From: Acidobacteriota bacterium
GTDB taxonomy: Bacteria > Acidobacteriota > Thermoanaerobaculia > Multivoradales > SZUA-115
Length of the DNA: 22,269 nt
Direction of reading: 5' to 3'
Assembly: GCA_003231035.1 (NCBI GenBank)
Contig: QIHU01000216.1
Span: 1 to 22,269 of the forward strand
Shown here: positions 7,784 to 14,922 of the stretch, in pieces
Position numbering within the stretch: the stretch's first letter is position 1
How the letters are laid out: the number at the start of each line of letters is the position of its first letter
Position numbers and translations under genes: made by a program
Notes under the pieces: model-generated
Database searches by the model: none
The model's input: only the letters and a program-made list of their open reading frames with translations
What the model was told of the DNA's origin: nothing

Positions 7784-8905
7784 ATGTCCGAATGGTCTCA
7801 TCACGACGAAGGATTGCGTGGCGTTATGGAGCGCTGGGACGGCCTGGGCGTCGTCAGCCGATACGACGCCGCCGCCGATGCATGGATGTTCATCGCCTTG
7901 CACGACAACACCTTGGGCTCGATGGCGGGCGGGACGCGGATGCAGCGCTACCCCTCACCAGAGGAAGGTCTCGCCGACGCCATGCGGCTGGCGGCGGGGA
8001 TGACCCGCAAGTGGGCGGCGATCGATCTCGGTTGCGGGGGAGGCAAAGCCGTCCTTGCCCTTGGTCGCGATCTAACCGAGGAGGAGCGGCTGGCGCTTCT
8101 CCTGCGCTACGGACGGCTGGTCGAGGCGCTCTCTGGATCCTTCGGCACCGGTCCCGACTTGGGCACCACCATGCAAGACATGCTGCATCTTTCCAAAGCG
8201 ACCCGCTACATCCATGGAATCGACCCGCAGACGGGCGCCTACGTGGATTCGGGCCCCTACACCGCGCGCGGAGTGCTGGCGGCGATCCACGGTTGTTTAC
8301 TGCACCGGTTCGGCGATCCTTCGAGCGCCGGGAAAACGGTGGTGATCGAAGGGGTGGGCGGGGTCGGCGAACCCTTGGCTCAGTTGTTGGCGGCCGAGGG
8401 TGCCGAATTGATCTTGGCCGACCTCAACGCCACCCGCGCGGCCCGCGTGGCGGCTCGGTTGAGCGAACGCCATGGGGTCAAAGCCAGGGCCTTCGAAGGC
8501 TCGTCGAGCGCCGTGGTGGCGCAACCTTGCACGGTCTATTCTCCGTGCGCGGTGGGCGGCACCCTCAACGCGACCACCATCCCGCGGCTGGCTTGCGCCA
8601 TCGTCGCCGGGTCGGCCAACAACCAACTCGCCGAAGGCGAAGATGCCGACCGGTTGGCCGAACGCGGCATCCTCTATGCGCCGGACTACATCGCCAACGG
8701 CGCCGGTGCCATCACCTTTGGCATGCTGGGCCAGGGTCAACGCGACGAGGAGAAAATCGGCCAACGGATCGATGCCATCAGCCAAACCTTGGCGGAGATC
8801 TTCCGCGAAGCGGAGGATCAGGGGATCTCGACTGCCGAGGCCTCCGATCATCGGGTCGAGCGGGTGCTCGCCGCGGCCCGCGAGGCGAACCAGAACAGAG
8901 GGTGA
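7784..8905 (+). CDS. ldh: Leucine dehydrogenase-type (Glu/Leu/Phe/Val) amino acid dehydrogenase
   Basis: A 373-residue NAD-dependent dehydrogenase for oxidative deamination of a branched-chain amino acid to its 2-oxo acid, or the reverse. The substrate domain has AGGTRM, MTRKWA (Lys76) and the catalytic GCGGGKAV (Lys88). The acidic residue of the active site is in GPDLGTTMQDM (Asp125). The NAD domain carries a Rossmann GVGGVG at 190-195 and the family segment SPCAVGGTLN. The C-terminal YIANGAGAI and ITFGM segments are also typical. GGAG about ten bases upstream of the ATG at 7784 supports the start. Leucine, valine and phenylalanine dehydrogenases are hard to separate by eye; leucine is the most likely substrate. 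It ends only 10 bp from the convergent sulfatase gene. Confidence 0.9.
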   Translation: MSEWSHHDEGLRGVMERWDGLGVVSRYDAAADAWMFIALHDNTLGSMAGGTRMQRYPSPEEGLADAMRLAAGMTRKWAAIDLGCGGGKAVLALGRDLTEEERLALLLRYGRLVEALSGSFGTGPDLGTTMQDMLHLSKATRYIHGIDPQTGAYVDSGPYTARGVLAAIHGCLLHRFGDPSSAGKTVVIEGVGGVGEPLAQLLAAEGAELILADLNATRAARVAARLSERHGVKARAFEGSSSAVVAQPCTVYSPCAVGGTLNATTIPRLACAIVAGSANNQLAEGEDADRLAERGILYAPDYIANGAGAITFGMLGQGQRDEEKIGQRIDAISQTLAEIFREAEDQGISTAEASDHRVERVLAAAREANQNRG

Positions 8906-8915
8906 AGAAGCGGGG

Positions 8916-11048
8916 TTAAGGAGGTGGAGGCAGCCGGTACTCGTCGCTCCACACCCGGTTCTCCAAGATCAATCGCTCGTTGGCGCCGTAGACCGCTTCG
9001 AGCCTTTGGCGGTAGTCGTCCAGCCGTGCGCGGTGGGCGGGGTCGGCGGCGAGATTGTGGCTCTCGGTGGGATCGGTGGCAAGGTTGAAGTAGCGCTCCA
9101 ACCCCCCTTCGAGGAGCACAAAGTACTTGTCATCACCTTGGCGCAAGCCGACCGAGGCGCCGCCGTTGGCGGTGGCGAAGAAGGCGGCGCTCGAGCGCTC
9201 AGGGGTGAAACGGCGCAGTAGGGAGTGGCCGACGAAAGGGTTCGGCGCCTCGATGCCGGCCAAGTCGAGGACGGTGGGCCCCAAGTCGGCCAGCTGGCGT
9301 ACCTCGTCCACCGCGCCGGCCGCTAGCCCCCAGCGCTCACCGAGCAGGGCGATGGGAACCCACACGAGATCTTCCCAGAGCACGTTCTGCTCGTGCTGTG
9401 GGTGTGGGGCGTACCAGTTGATGCCGTGGTCGGCCCAGATGACGATGGCGACATTGCGAAAGCGGGGGTCGGCCAGGACTTTTTCGACAAAGGCACCCAG
9501 GGCGGCGTCGCTGTAGTGGATCAGGTTGGAGATCTGATGCTTCGCCTCGGCCGGATCGCGCTGGGCGGTGGCCCCGGCGGGGAGTTCGAAGGGATGGTGG
9601 AGCGAGAGCGTCGCCAGGGTCATGAAGAAGGGCCTCTCGTCAGGCCGCGCCTCGAGCACCTGCCAGGCGAGGTCGAAGAGATCGGCATCGGACAGGCCCC
9701 AGCCCGAGACCGGAAGGGTGGCGATCGAAGGGGTCGAGCGATCGAAGCGGCTCTCAAACCAGCGACTCAGCCGCGGTAGCTTGTTGCCTAAGCCGATGTG
9801 GCCCCCGTGCAGGTAGATCGTGTGGTACCCGGCTTGGCGCAGGAGGTCGGGAAAACCGAGCAGCTCCAGCTCGGGATGGTGGGCGAAAATCCAGCGGGTC
9901 GACAGACGGGGGAGCAGTGATGCGTAGACCGAAATCAACGAGGAGCGCGTCACGGTGCCGTTGGCGTAGCCCTTGCGGAAAAGGACGCCGTTCTCGGCCA
10001 GCGCGTCGAAACGGGGGCTCGAAGGGTGGCCATGGCCAAGGCTGCCGATGTTGACCGCCCGCGCCCCTTCCCAGTGGATGAAGAGGAAGCTCGGTGGCTC
10101 GGCGTCCAGGCCGGAGCAGTCCTCATCGATGCCGTTGGCCGGTAGCTCGGCGGCGTGTGGGTGGATCGAGGGCTCGCGGTCATTGCAATCGGTGGCTAGC
10201 GGGTAGCCGTCGCCGTCTTCGTCTTGGGCGCAGCGCTCAGGGGTTGCCTTGCCCAACCGGCAGAGTTGGTGCTCGGTCGCCTTGATCAGCGGGCGCTCGG
10301 GATCCGGGTAGAGCCATTCGCTCTCGGCGATCGTGGGGTGGGGCAGCGGTCGGGTGGCGAGTAGCGTCGCCAGATCGGCATTGTCCTCGGCGCTGGCGGC
10401 CAGCGATGCCGGGGTCTGGGCAGCTCCGGCCGCGGCGAGGAACCAGTTCTCAGCTAGATTGCGGGTGGCGGGATTGGCCACCGGCATCCGCCCCGCGAGG
10501 CCCCCGCCGAGAAGCGCCAACACGATCAGGATCGCGCCGCGCGGTGGCTCCAGGCGTCGGCAAAGAGGCGGTAGCGGCAGCCGGTGCACCAGAACCAAGT
10601 AGAGCGCCGGAATCAACAACAACGCCAGCCAGATCGCCGGGTGCGCGAGGTAGTGAGAGATCGACGGCGAGACCGCTTGCCAATCACCGAGCAGACGCAG
10701 GTGATCGAGGTTCGAGTGGAAGCCGAAGTAGCGAAAGAAGCGGCTGTCAGCGACGAGGGCAGCGAGGGTCAAGGCGAGGAGGATGGCCACCGTCGTGCCG
10801 ACGAGATCGCCGGTCTTGGCCCACCTCTTGGGTGAGCGCGGCGCCACCTTGGACACCGCCCAACGGCACAGCCAAACCACCGCCAGCGCCAAGCCCACCG
10901 GCAGACCATCGCGCAAGAAGCCGAGCCCCACGGCGACGACCATGCCGGGCAAGTCGAAGCCACCGCCGGAGCCGGTGCCCACGAAGGCGGCGAGCCGGGG
11001 GAGCGCGGCGAAAAGCCAGAACCAGAGAAGGGCGGCCACGACCCGCAA
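8916..11048 (-). CDS. Membrane-anchored LTA-synthase-like sulfatase with a MopE-like insert
   Basis: A 710-residue protein of the alkaline phosphatase/sulfatase superfamily, closest in plan to lipoteichoic acid synthase-type phosphotransferases. Several membrane helices (residues ~1-190) precede an extracytoplasmic catalytic domain (~319-700). Visible active-site residues are Glu327 (FIHWEG), a Thr nucleophile in GTVTRSS (Thr367), His484-His485 (SLHHPF) and Asp540-His541 (WADHG). No Cys/Ser formylglycine motif is present. Between the membrane part and the catalytic domain sits a Cys-flanked, Asp-rich MopE-type segment (~273-313). I chose TTG 11048 because a perfect AGGAGG lies nine bases upstream, overlapping the previous gene's TAG; the frame could also open at TTG 11075. 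It is the last gene of the minus-strand block. The substrate (phospholipid headgroup, sulfate ester or glycan) is unknown. Confidence 0.85.
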   Translation of the reverse strand: MRVVAALLWFWLFAALPRLAAFVGTGSGGGFDLPGMVVAVGLGFLRDGLPVGLALAVVWLCRWAVSKVAPRSPKRWAKTGDLVGTTVAILLALTLAALVADSRFFRYFGFHSNLDHLRLLGDWQAVSPSISHYLAHPAIWLALLLIPALYLVLVHRLPLPPLCRRLEPPRGAILIVLALLGGGLAGRMPVANPATRNLAENWFLAAAGAAQTPASLAASAEDNADLATLLATRPLPHPTIAESEWLYPDPERPLIKATEHQLCRLGKATPERCAQDEDGDGYPLATDCNDREPSIHPHAAELPANGIDEDCSGLDAEPPSFLFIHWEGARAVNIGSLGHGHPSSPRFDALAENGVLFRKGYANGTVTRSSLISVYASLLPRLSTRWIFAHHPELELLGFPDLLRQAGYHTIYLHGGHIGLGNKLPRLSRWFESRFDRSTPSIATLPVSGWGLSDADLFDLAWQVLEARPDERPFFMTLATLSLHHPFELPAGATAQRDPAEAKHQISNLIHYSDAALGAFVEKVLADPRFRNVAIVIWADHGINWYAPHPQHEQNVLWEDLVWVPIALLGERWGLAAGAVDEVRQLADLGPTVLDLAGIEAPNPFVGHSLLRRFTPERSSAAFFATANGGASVGLRQGDDKYFVLLEGGLERYFNLATDPTESHNLAADPAHRARLDDYRQRLEAVYGANERLILENRVWSDEYRLPPPP
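10111..10232 (-). other. MopE-like metal-binding motif region within the sulfatase
   Basis: Residues ~273-313 of the sulfatase read, with breaks: CAQDEDGDGYPLATDCNDRE, a short spacer SIHPHAAE, then LPANGIDEDCSG. The DxDGDGY / DCNDxxPxxxPxAxE / NGIDEDCxG spacing with paired cysteines is the putative metal-binding repeat of MopE and many acidobacterial or myxobacterial surface proteins. The cysteines fit an oxidising, extracytoplasmic location. One copy is seen here. Confidence 0.85.
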
Positions 11049-11061
11049 GACGCGCGGCCTC

Positions 11062-11565
11062 CTACTCGATCTCAAACAGTGGGTCGCCGCGATCGACCGC
11101 TTGGCCGGGCTCGACGAACAGCTGCTTGACCGTTCCGGCCCGCTCCGCGGCGATCTCGTTTTCCATCTTCATCGCTTCGAGCACCAAGACGCCTTGTCCC
11201 TTGTCGACCGCCTCGCCCTCCTGACGGAGCACCGCGACCACCCGGCCAGCCATCAAGGCGGCGACTCGATTGCTGCCGCTCTCGCCCTCGCCCCCTCGGC
11301 TCTCCTGCGCGAGGAAGGTCAGAGGGTCGAGAACCGCCACCTCTTCGCTGTGCGTCGTGGTGGAAATACTGTAGCGCTCGCCGCTGAGCCGGCGCACACA
11401 GAGTTCGTGCTGTTCGCCGTCGATCAGTAGGCTGTGACAGTTGGCTCCGACGGCGACCGACGCGACGCGGTATTCGCGCCCGTCGACAGTGACCCGCCAG
11501 TCTGGGCCGTCGCGTTCGACCTGGACCGGCAGAGGCTGGTCGCCTTGGCGAACGATCAGATCCAT
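11062..11565 (-). CDS. Biotin carboxyl carrier subunit of an acyl-CoA carboxylase
   Basis: A 167-residue protein ending in a biotinyl domain: VAALMAGRVV, then LVLEAMKMENEI with the biotinylated Lys133, then GTVKQLFVEPGQAV. The preceding ~95 residues form beta-rich sequence (VTVDGREYRVASVAVG, LLIDGEQHELCVRRL) resembling the BT domain that links biotin carboxylase and carrier in propionyl-CoA carboxylase alpha chains. An ESRGGEGESGSN linker joins the parts. The ATG has GGAGG six bases upstream and overlaps the upstream biotin carboxylase by 10 nt, so the two are likely made together. The carboxyltransferase is not in the window. Confidence 0.9.
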   Translation of the reverse strand: MDLIVRQGDQPLPVQVERDGPDWRVTVDGREYRVASVAVGANCHSLLIDGEQHELCVRRLSGERYSISTTTHSEEVAVLDPLTFLAQESRGGEGESGSNRVAALMAGRVVAVLRQEGEAVDKGQGVLVLEAMKMENEIAAERAGTVKQLFVEPGQAVDRGDPLFEIE

Positions 11566-13082
11566 CGGCCGCCTCCGTGCAAGGACTCCCGTCGCGCCGC
11601 ATGGCGCCAGCCCGTGCGTCGCCCGCGGCCGGGGTTGGGCGCGGTGGTGCGAGCGGTGCGTTGGAAGTGAGCGAGGGCGGCGGCGATCGGTGCCAAGTCC
11701 GGGTTGGGGGGCGCGGGCAAGGCGAGTTCGCCGCTGGCCATCTTGCGGTCGAGCATGGCGATGTCGAGCCTGCCAGCGATGAAATCGGGGTCATCGAGCA
11801 GGCGGAGAAATAGCGGTGCCGTGGTCTGGATTCCCTCCACCCGCAACTCGCCGAGGGCGCGCCGCAGGCGGCGCATGGCCTGGTCACGGTCCGCCCCCCA
11901 TGCGATCAATTTGGCGAGCATCGGATCGTAGTGAATAGTGACCTCGCATCCCTCGTGCACACCGCAGTCGTTGCGAATTCCGGGGCCTTGCGGCAGCCGC
12001 AACACCTCGATCCGGCCGGGAGAGGGAGCAAAGCCCCGGTAGGGGTCCTCGGCGTAGAGACGAACCTCGATGGCGTGACCGCGAGGCTCGATACGCTCCA
12101 TCTCGTCCGGCAAAGGCTCACCCTCGGAGATGCGTAGCTGCCACTCGACCAGGTCGAGGCCGGTGACCATCTCGGTGACCGGGTGTTCAACCTGCAGACG
12201 GGTGTTCATTTCCAAAAAGTAGAACGACTCCCCGTCGGCGTCGAGCAGGAACTCGACGGTGCCGGCATTGCTGTAGCCGACCGCCTTGGCCGCCTTGACC
12301 GCCGCTTCGCCCATCTGGCGGCGCAGCTCTGGCGAGACGGCGGGCGACGGTGCCTCCTCGACCACTTTCTGCTGCCGGCGTTGCAGCGAACACTCGCGCT
12401 CGCCCAGCGACACCACCCGGCCGTGCTGGTCGCCAAGAACTTGGATTTCCACGTGGCGCGGACGGTCGATGAACTTCTCCAAATAGACATCGTCATCGCC
12501 GAAGCTGGCCATCGCCTCGGAGCGGGCGGCGCGATAGGCGGCGGCGAGGTCGGCCTGGGCGGCCACTCGCCGCATCCCCTTGCCGCCACCGCCAGAGGCC
12601 GCCTTGATCATCACCGGATAGCCGAGTTGGGCCGCGAAGGCGCGGGCCGCTTCGAGGTCCGGCAACGGGTCGCGGCCGCCGGGCACCACCGCCACGCCGG
12701 CATCCATCATCATCCGCCGACTCTCCACCTTCGAGCCCATCACCGCCATCGCCTCGGGGGAGGGGCCGATGAAGAGAATTCCCGCCTCCCGACAGTGGCG
12801 AGCGAAGGTGGCGTTCTCTGAGAGAAAACCGTAGCCGGGATGGATGGCGTCGGCGCCGATGCGGCCGGCCAGCTCGATGATCGCATCGCCGCGCAGGTAA
12901 CTCTCACGCGACGGCGCCGGGCCGATACGGTAGGCCTCGTCGGCCAGCATCACCGGCAGGCTGGCCCGGTCGGGGTCTGAGTAGATCACCGCTGACCGCT
13001 TGCCGAGGTCGGCGAGGGCACGCAAAATACGCACCGCGATCTCGCCACGGTTGACGATAAGGACTTTGTTGATCTTGGCCAT
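11556..13082 (-). CDS. accC: Biotin carboxylase subunit of an acyl-CoA carboxylase
   Basis: A 508-residue ATP-grasp enzyme that carboxylates biotin with ATP and bicarbonate. The N-terminus is INKVLIVNRGEIAVRILRA, then GYGFLSENATFA, the glycine-rich loop AASGGGGKGMRRV (~161-173), EKFIDRPRHVEIQVLGD, the catalytic QRRQQKVVEEAPSP (Lys239), and EMNTRLQVEHPVTE with metal and biotin residues Glu291, Asn293, Arg295 and Glu299. The open frame extends 27 codons upstream into the neighbouring gene, but the ATG at 13082 directly precedes the family's conserved start. No Shine-Dalgarno is visible there. The gene overlaps the carrier gene by 10 nt. A basic tail (RTARTTAPNPGRGRRTGWRH) after the ATP-grasp end has no recognised motif. 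It could serve acetyl-, propionyl- or another acyl-CoA. Confidence 0.93.
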   Translation of the reverse strand: MAKINKVLIVNRGEIAVRILRALADLGKRSAVIYSDPDRASLPVMLADEAYRIGPAPSRESYLRGDAIIELAGRIGADAIHPGYGFLSENATFARHCREAGILFIGPSPEAMAVMGSKVESRRMMMDAGVAVVPGGRDPLPDLEAARAFAAQLGYPVMIKAASGGGGKGMRRVAAQADLAAAYRAARSEAMASFGDDDVYLEKFIDRPRHVEIQVLGDQHGRVVSLGERECSLQRRQQKVVEEAPSPAVSPELRRQMGEAAVKAAKAVGYSNAGTVEFLLDADGESFYFLEMNTRLQVEHPVTEMVTGLDLVEWQLRISEGEPLPDEMERIEPRGHAIEVRLYAEDPYRGFAPSPGRIEVLRLPQGPGIRNDCGVHEGCEVTIHYDPMLAKLIAWGADRDQAMRRLRRALGELRVEGIQTTAPLFLRLLDDPDFIAGRLDIAMLDRKMASGELALPAPPNPDLAPIAAALAHFQRTARTTAPNPGRGRRTGWRHAARRESLHGGGRWI

Positions 13083-13095
13083 GGGCGCCGGTATC

Positions 13096-14922
13096 TTACT
13101 CTGCCGCCAGGGTGTCTGTCGGGTTTGTGCGCCCGCCGATTCGCCGCCACCCCACCACCCCACAACCCAGGGCTAGCACCCCGAGCAGGCTCACCGCGTA
13201 GCCCCAGCGAACCGAGCCGTTGGCGCCAAACCGCGCTTCGAGGCGATGGCGACCCGCCGGCACGGTGACTAACAGTCGGCCACGGCCAGGCTCGGCGACC
13301 ACCGGCGTCTCCTTGCCGTCGAGCCAGACCCGCCAGCCCGGAAACCAGAACTGGCCGAGCGCCACCCGCGTCTCGCCACGAGCCTCGACCTCCGCCCAAA
13401 CGGAGGGATAGCCCCAGCCGCCAGCGAGGAGGCGGCCATCGCCGCGCACCACTTCGGCGGGCTGTGGCAACCCTCTCGGCAAGCGCTCGACCGCGCTCGG
13501 CAAGAAGTCGTTGCTGACCGTGCCGGTGACGCCACGGCCGCGGAGAGTCTCGATGGTGAGCAGACGATGAGGCGCGACCAAGCCGTCCGCCGCGGGCTCT
13601 CTGCCGGCCATTTGCGCCGCCGGCATGCGGACGGGCTCTCCCTGGTGCTGGCGAGGACCGTTCGGGTCGGGCTCAAAGAGCAGGTAGACCCTGAAGATGT
13701 AGGGCGCCGCCACCGTCACCGCGAGGCTGATCAGCGCGTAGCGGACGAGTCGTCGCGCCCGGCGGGGAGCCAACCGGGGCAGCAAACCGACCAACGGTGC
13801 CGCCAAGCAGGTCGCCGGCAGGAGGAATCGCCAGGGAAACTGAACGAAGCGCAGCAGGGGCAGGTGGCCCCACAGGAAGGCCGAAAGCGGCGTTGCCATC
13901 CACAGGCAGACGAGGGTCGCGCCCACGAAGTAGGCGACCACTCCCGAGACCTTCAGCCGGTGGCGCAGGCGCGGCAGGCAGAGCGCTACGAGTGCCGCCA
14001 GCAGACCGAGCACCAGCAGGGCACCGAACTTGATCGACACCGTCTCGCGCGGGCCGATCACCAGCGGACCGCCGCCGGCCGGGGTGACCATCCCGACAGG
14101 ATCGAGGAAATGGCGTTGATAGTCGAAGTAACCACCGGTCAAACTTTGCCCTGCCGAGACCTGACCTTGGTCGAGCAAGGCCGGTAACCAAAAGAAGGCG
14201 GCGATGGCGAGACCCACACCGATCGCGGTCAGGGCTCGGCCCTTTCCCCGTAGCCGCTCGCCCGCGGTCAAGGCAAGGCCGAGGAGGATGGGGGTTGCCA
14301 GAAGCGAGGTGATGTTGTGGGTCAGGGCCAATGCAGCGGTTCCCGCGACCGCCAGCAGCCAGCTTGAGAGTCTCGGCCCTTTCGCCGTTCGCCAGGTAGC
14401 CCACAGCACCCAGGGGAAGAGGCCGAAGGCGGCGACCTCAGCGATCCCGTTGCGCATGTAGACGTCGATCAACAGATAGGGAGCGAGACCGTAGGCGAGG
14501 GTGGCCAGGGTGGCGCCCGCGCGGCCACCCAAGTCGATGGCCAGGCGGTAGGTGGCCGCGGCGCCAAGAAGCCACGAGAGCAGGAAAGCGATCTTGAGCG
14601 CCCACAACGGTGAGGCCCCCAGTAGCCGCGAAAGCTCAACCAGGTAGTAGCCGCCCGGGGCGTAGAAATGAAAGGTTGGGCTGCCGTGGCCAAAATAGAA
14701 ATCGGGTAACCAGCGCGGGGTCCAGTCGCCGTGACTGACCGCGGCGTGCAGGGCCTCGGCCCGCACCAAGTCGGAGTAGGTACTGTGGCCAGATATCTGA
14801 TGGGGCCCGAGCAAGGGCCGCATCGCATATCCCAGTAGGGCGGCGACCACGATCCACTTCAGCAGTCGCATGGCTTGGCGCACGGCGGGAGGCGACGAGC
14901 GGTGTCGGAATCTACTCACCAT
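13096..14922 (-). CDS. PTPS_related-type polytopic membrane protein, putative glycosyltransferase-like
   Basis: A 608-residue protein with about ten or more membrane helices and a C-terminal extracytoplasmic beta domain. The segment TYSDLVRAEALHAAVSHGDW, PRWLPDFYFGHGSPTFHFYAP, is typical of the family annotated as '6-pyruvoyl-tetrahydropterin synthase-related, membrane domain' (PF10131), a misnomer for GT-C-like membrane proteins. The first external loop contains an acidic residue (Asp51) like the catalytic Asp of GT-C enzymes. Near the C-terminus FPGWRVWLDG and VTVPAGRHRLEARF resemble the C-termini of the YfhO-like proteins. I chose ATG 14922, which overlaps the upstream YfhO-like gene's stop (ATGGTGA); a longer start at 14967 is possible. 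Product is unknown; glycosyl or polyprenyl-sugar transfer is an inference. Confidence 0.8.
   Translation of the reverse strand: MVSRFRHRSSPPAVRQAMRLLKWIVVAALLGYAMRPLLGPHQISGHSTYSDLVRAEALHAAVSHGDWTPRWLPDFYFGHGSPTFHFYAPGGYYLVELSRLLGASPLWALKIAFLLSWLLGAAATYRLAIDLGGRAGATLATLAYGLAPYLLIDVYMRNGIAEVAAFGLFPWVLWATWRTAKGPRLSSWLLAVAGTAALALTHNITSLLATPILLGLALTAGERLRGKGRALTAIGVGLAIAAFFWLPALLDQGQVSAGQSLTGGYFDYQRHFLDPVGMVTPAGGGPLVIGPRETVSIKFGALLVLGLLAALVALCLPRLRHRLKVSGVVAYFVGATLVCLWMATPLSAFLWGHLPLLRFVQFPWRFLLPATCLAAPLVGLLPRLAPRRARRLVRYALISLAVTVAAPYIFRVYLLFEPDPNGPRQHQGEPVRMPAAQMAGREPAADGLVAPHRLLTIETLRGRGVTGTVSNDFLPSAVERLPRGLPQPAEVVRGDGRLLAGGWGYPSVWAEVEARGETRVALGQFWFPGWRVWLDGKETPVVAEPGRGRLLVTVPAGRHRLEARFGANGSVRWGYAVSLLGVLALGCGVVGWRRIGGRTNPTDTLAAE

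Noticed and set aside
8906..8915. Intrinsic terminator between the convergent genes
   Set aside because: The gap is 10 bp and shows no stem-loop with a T-run.
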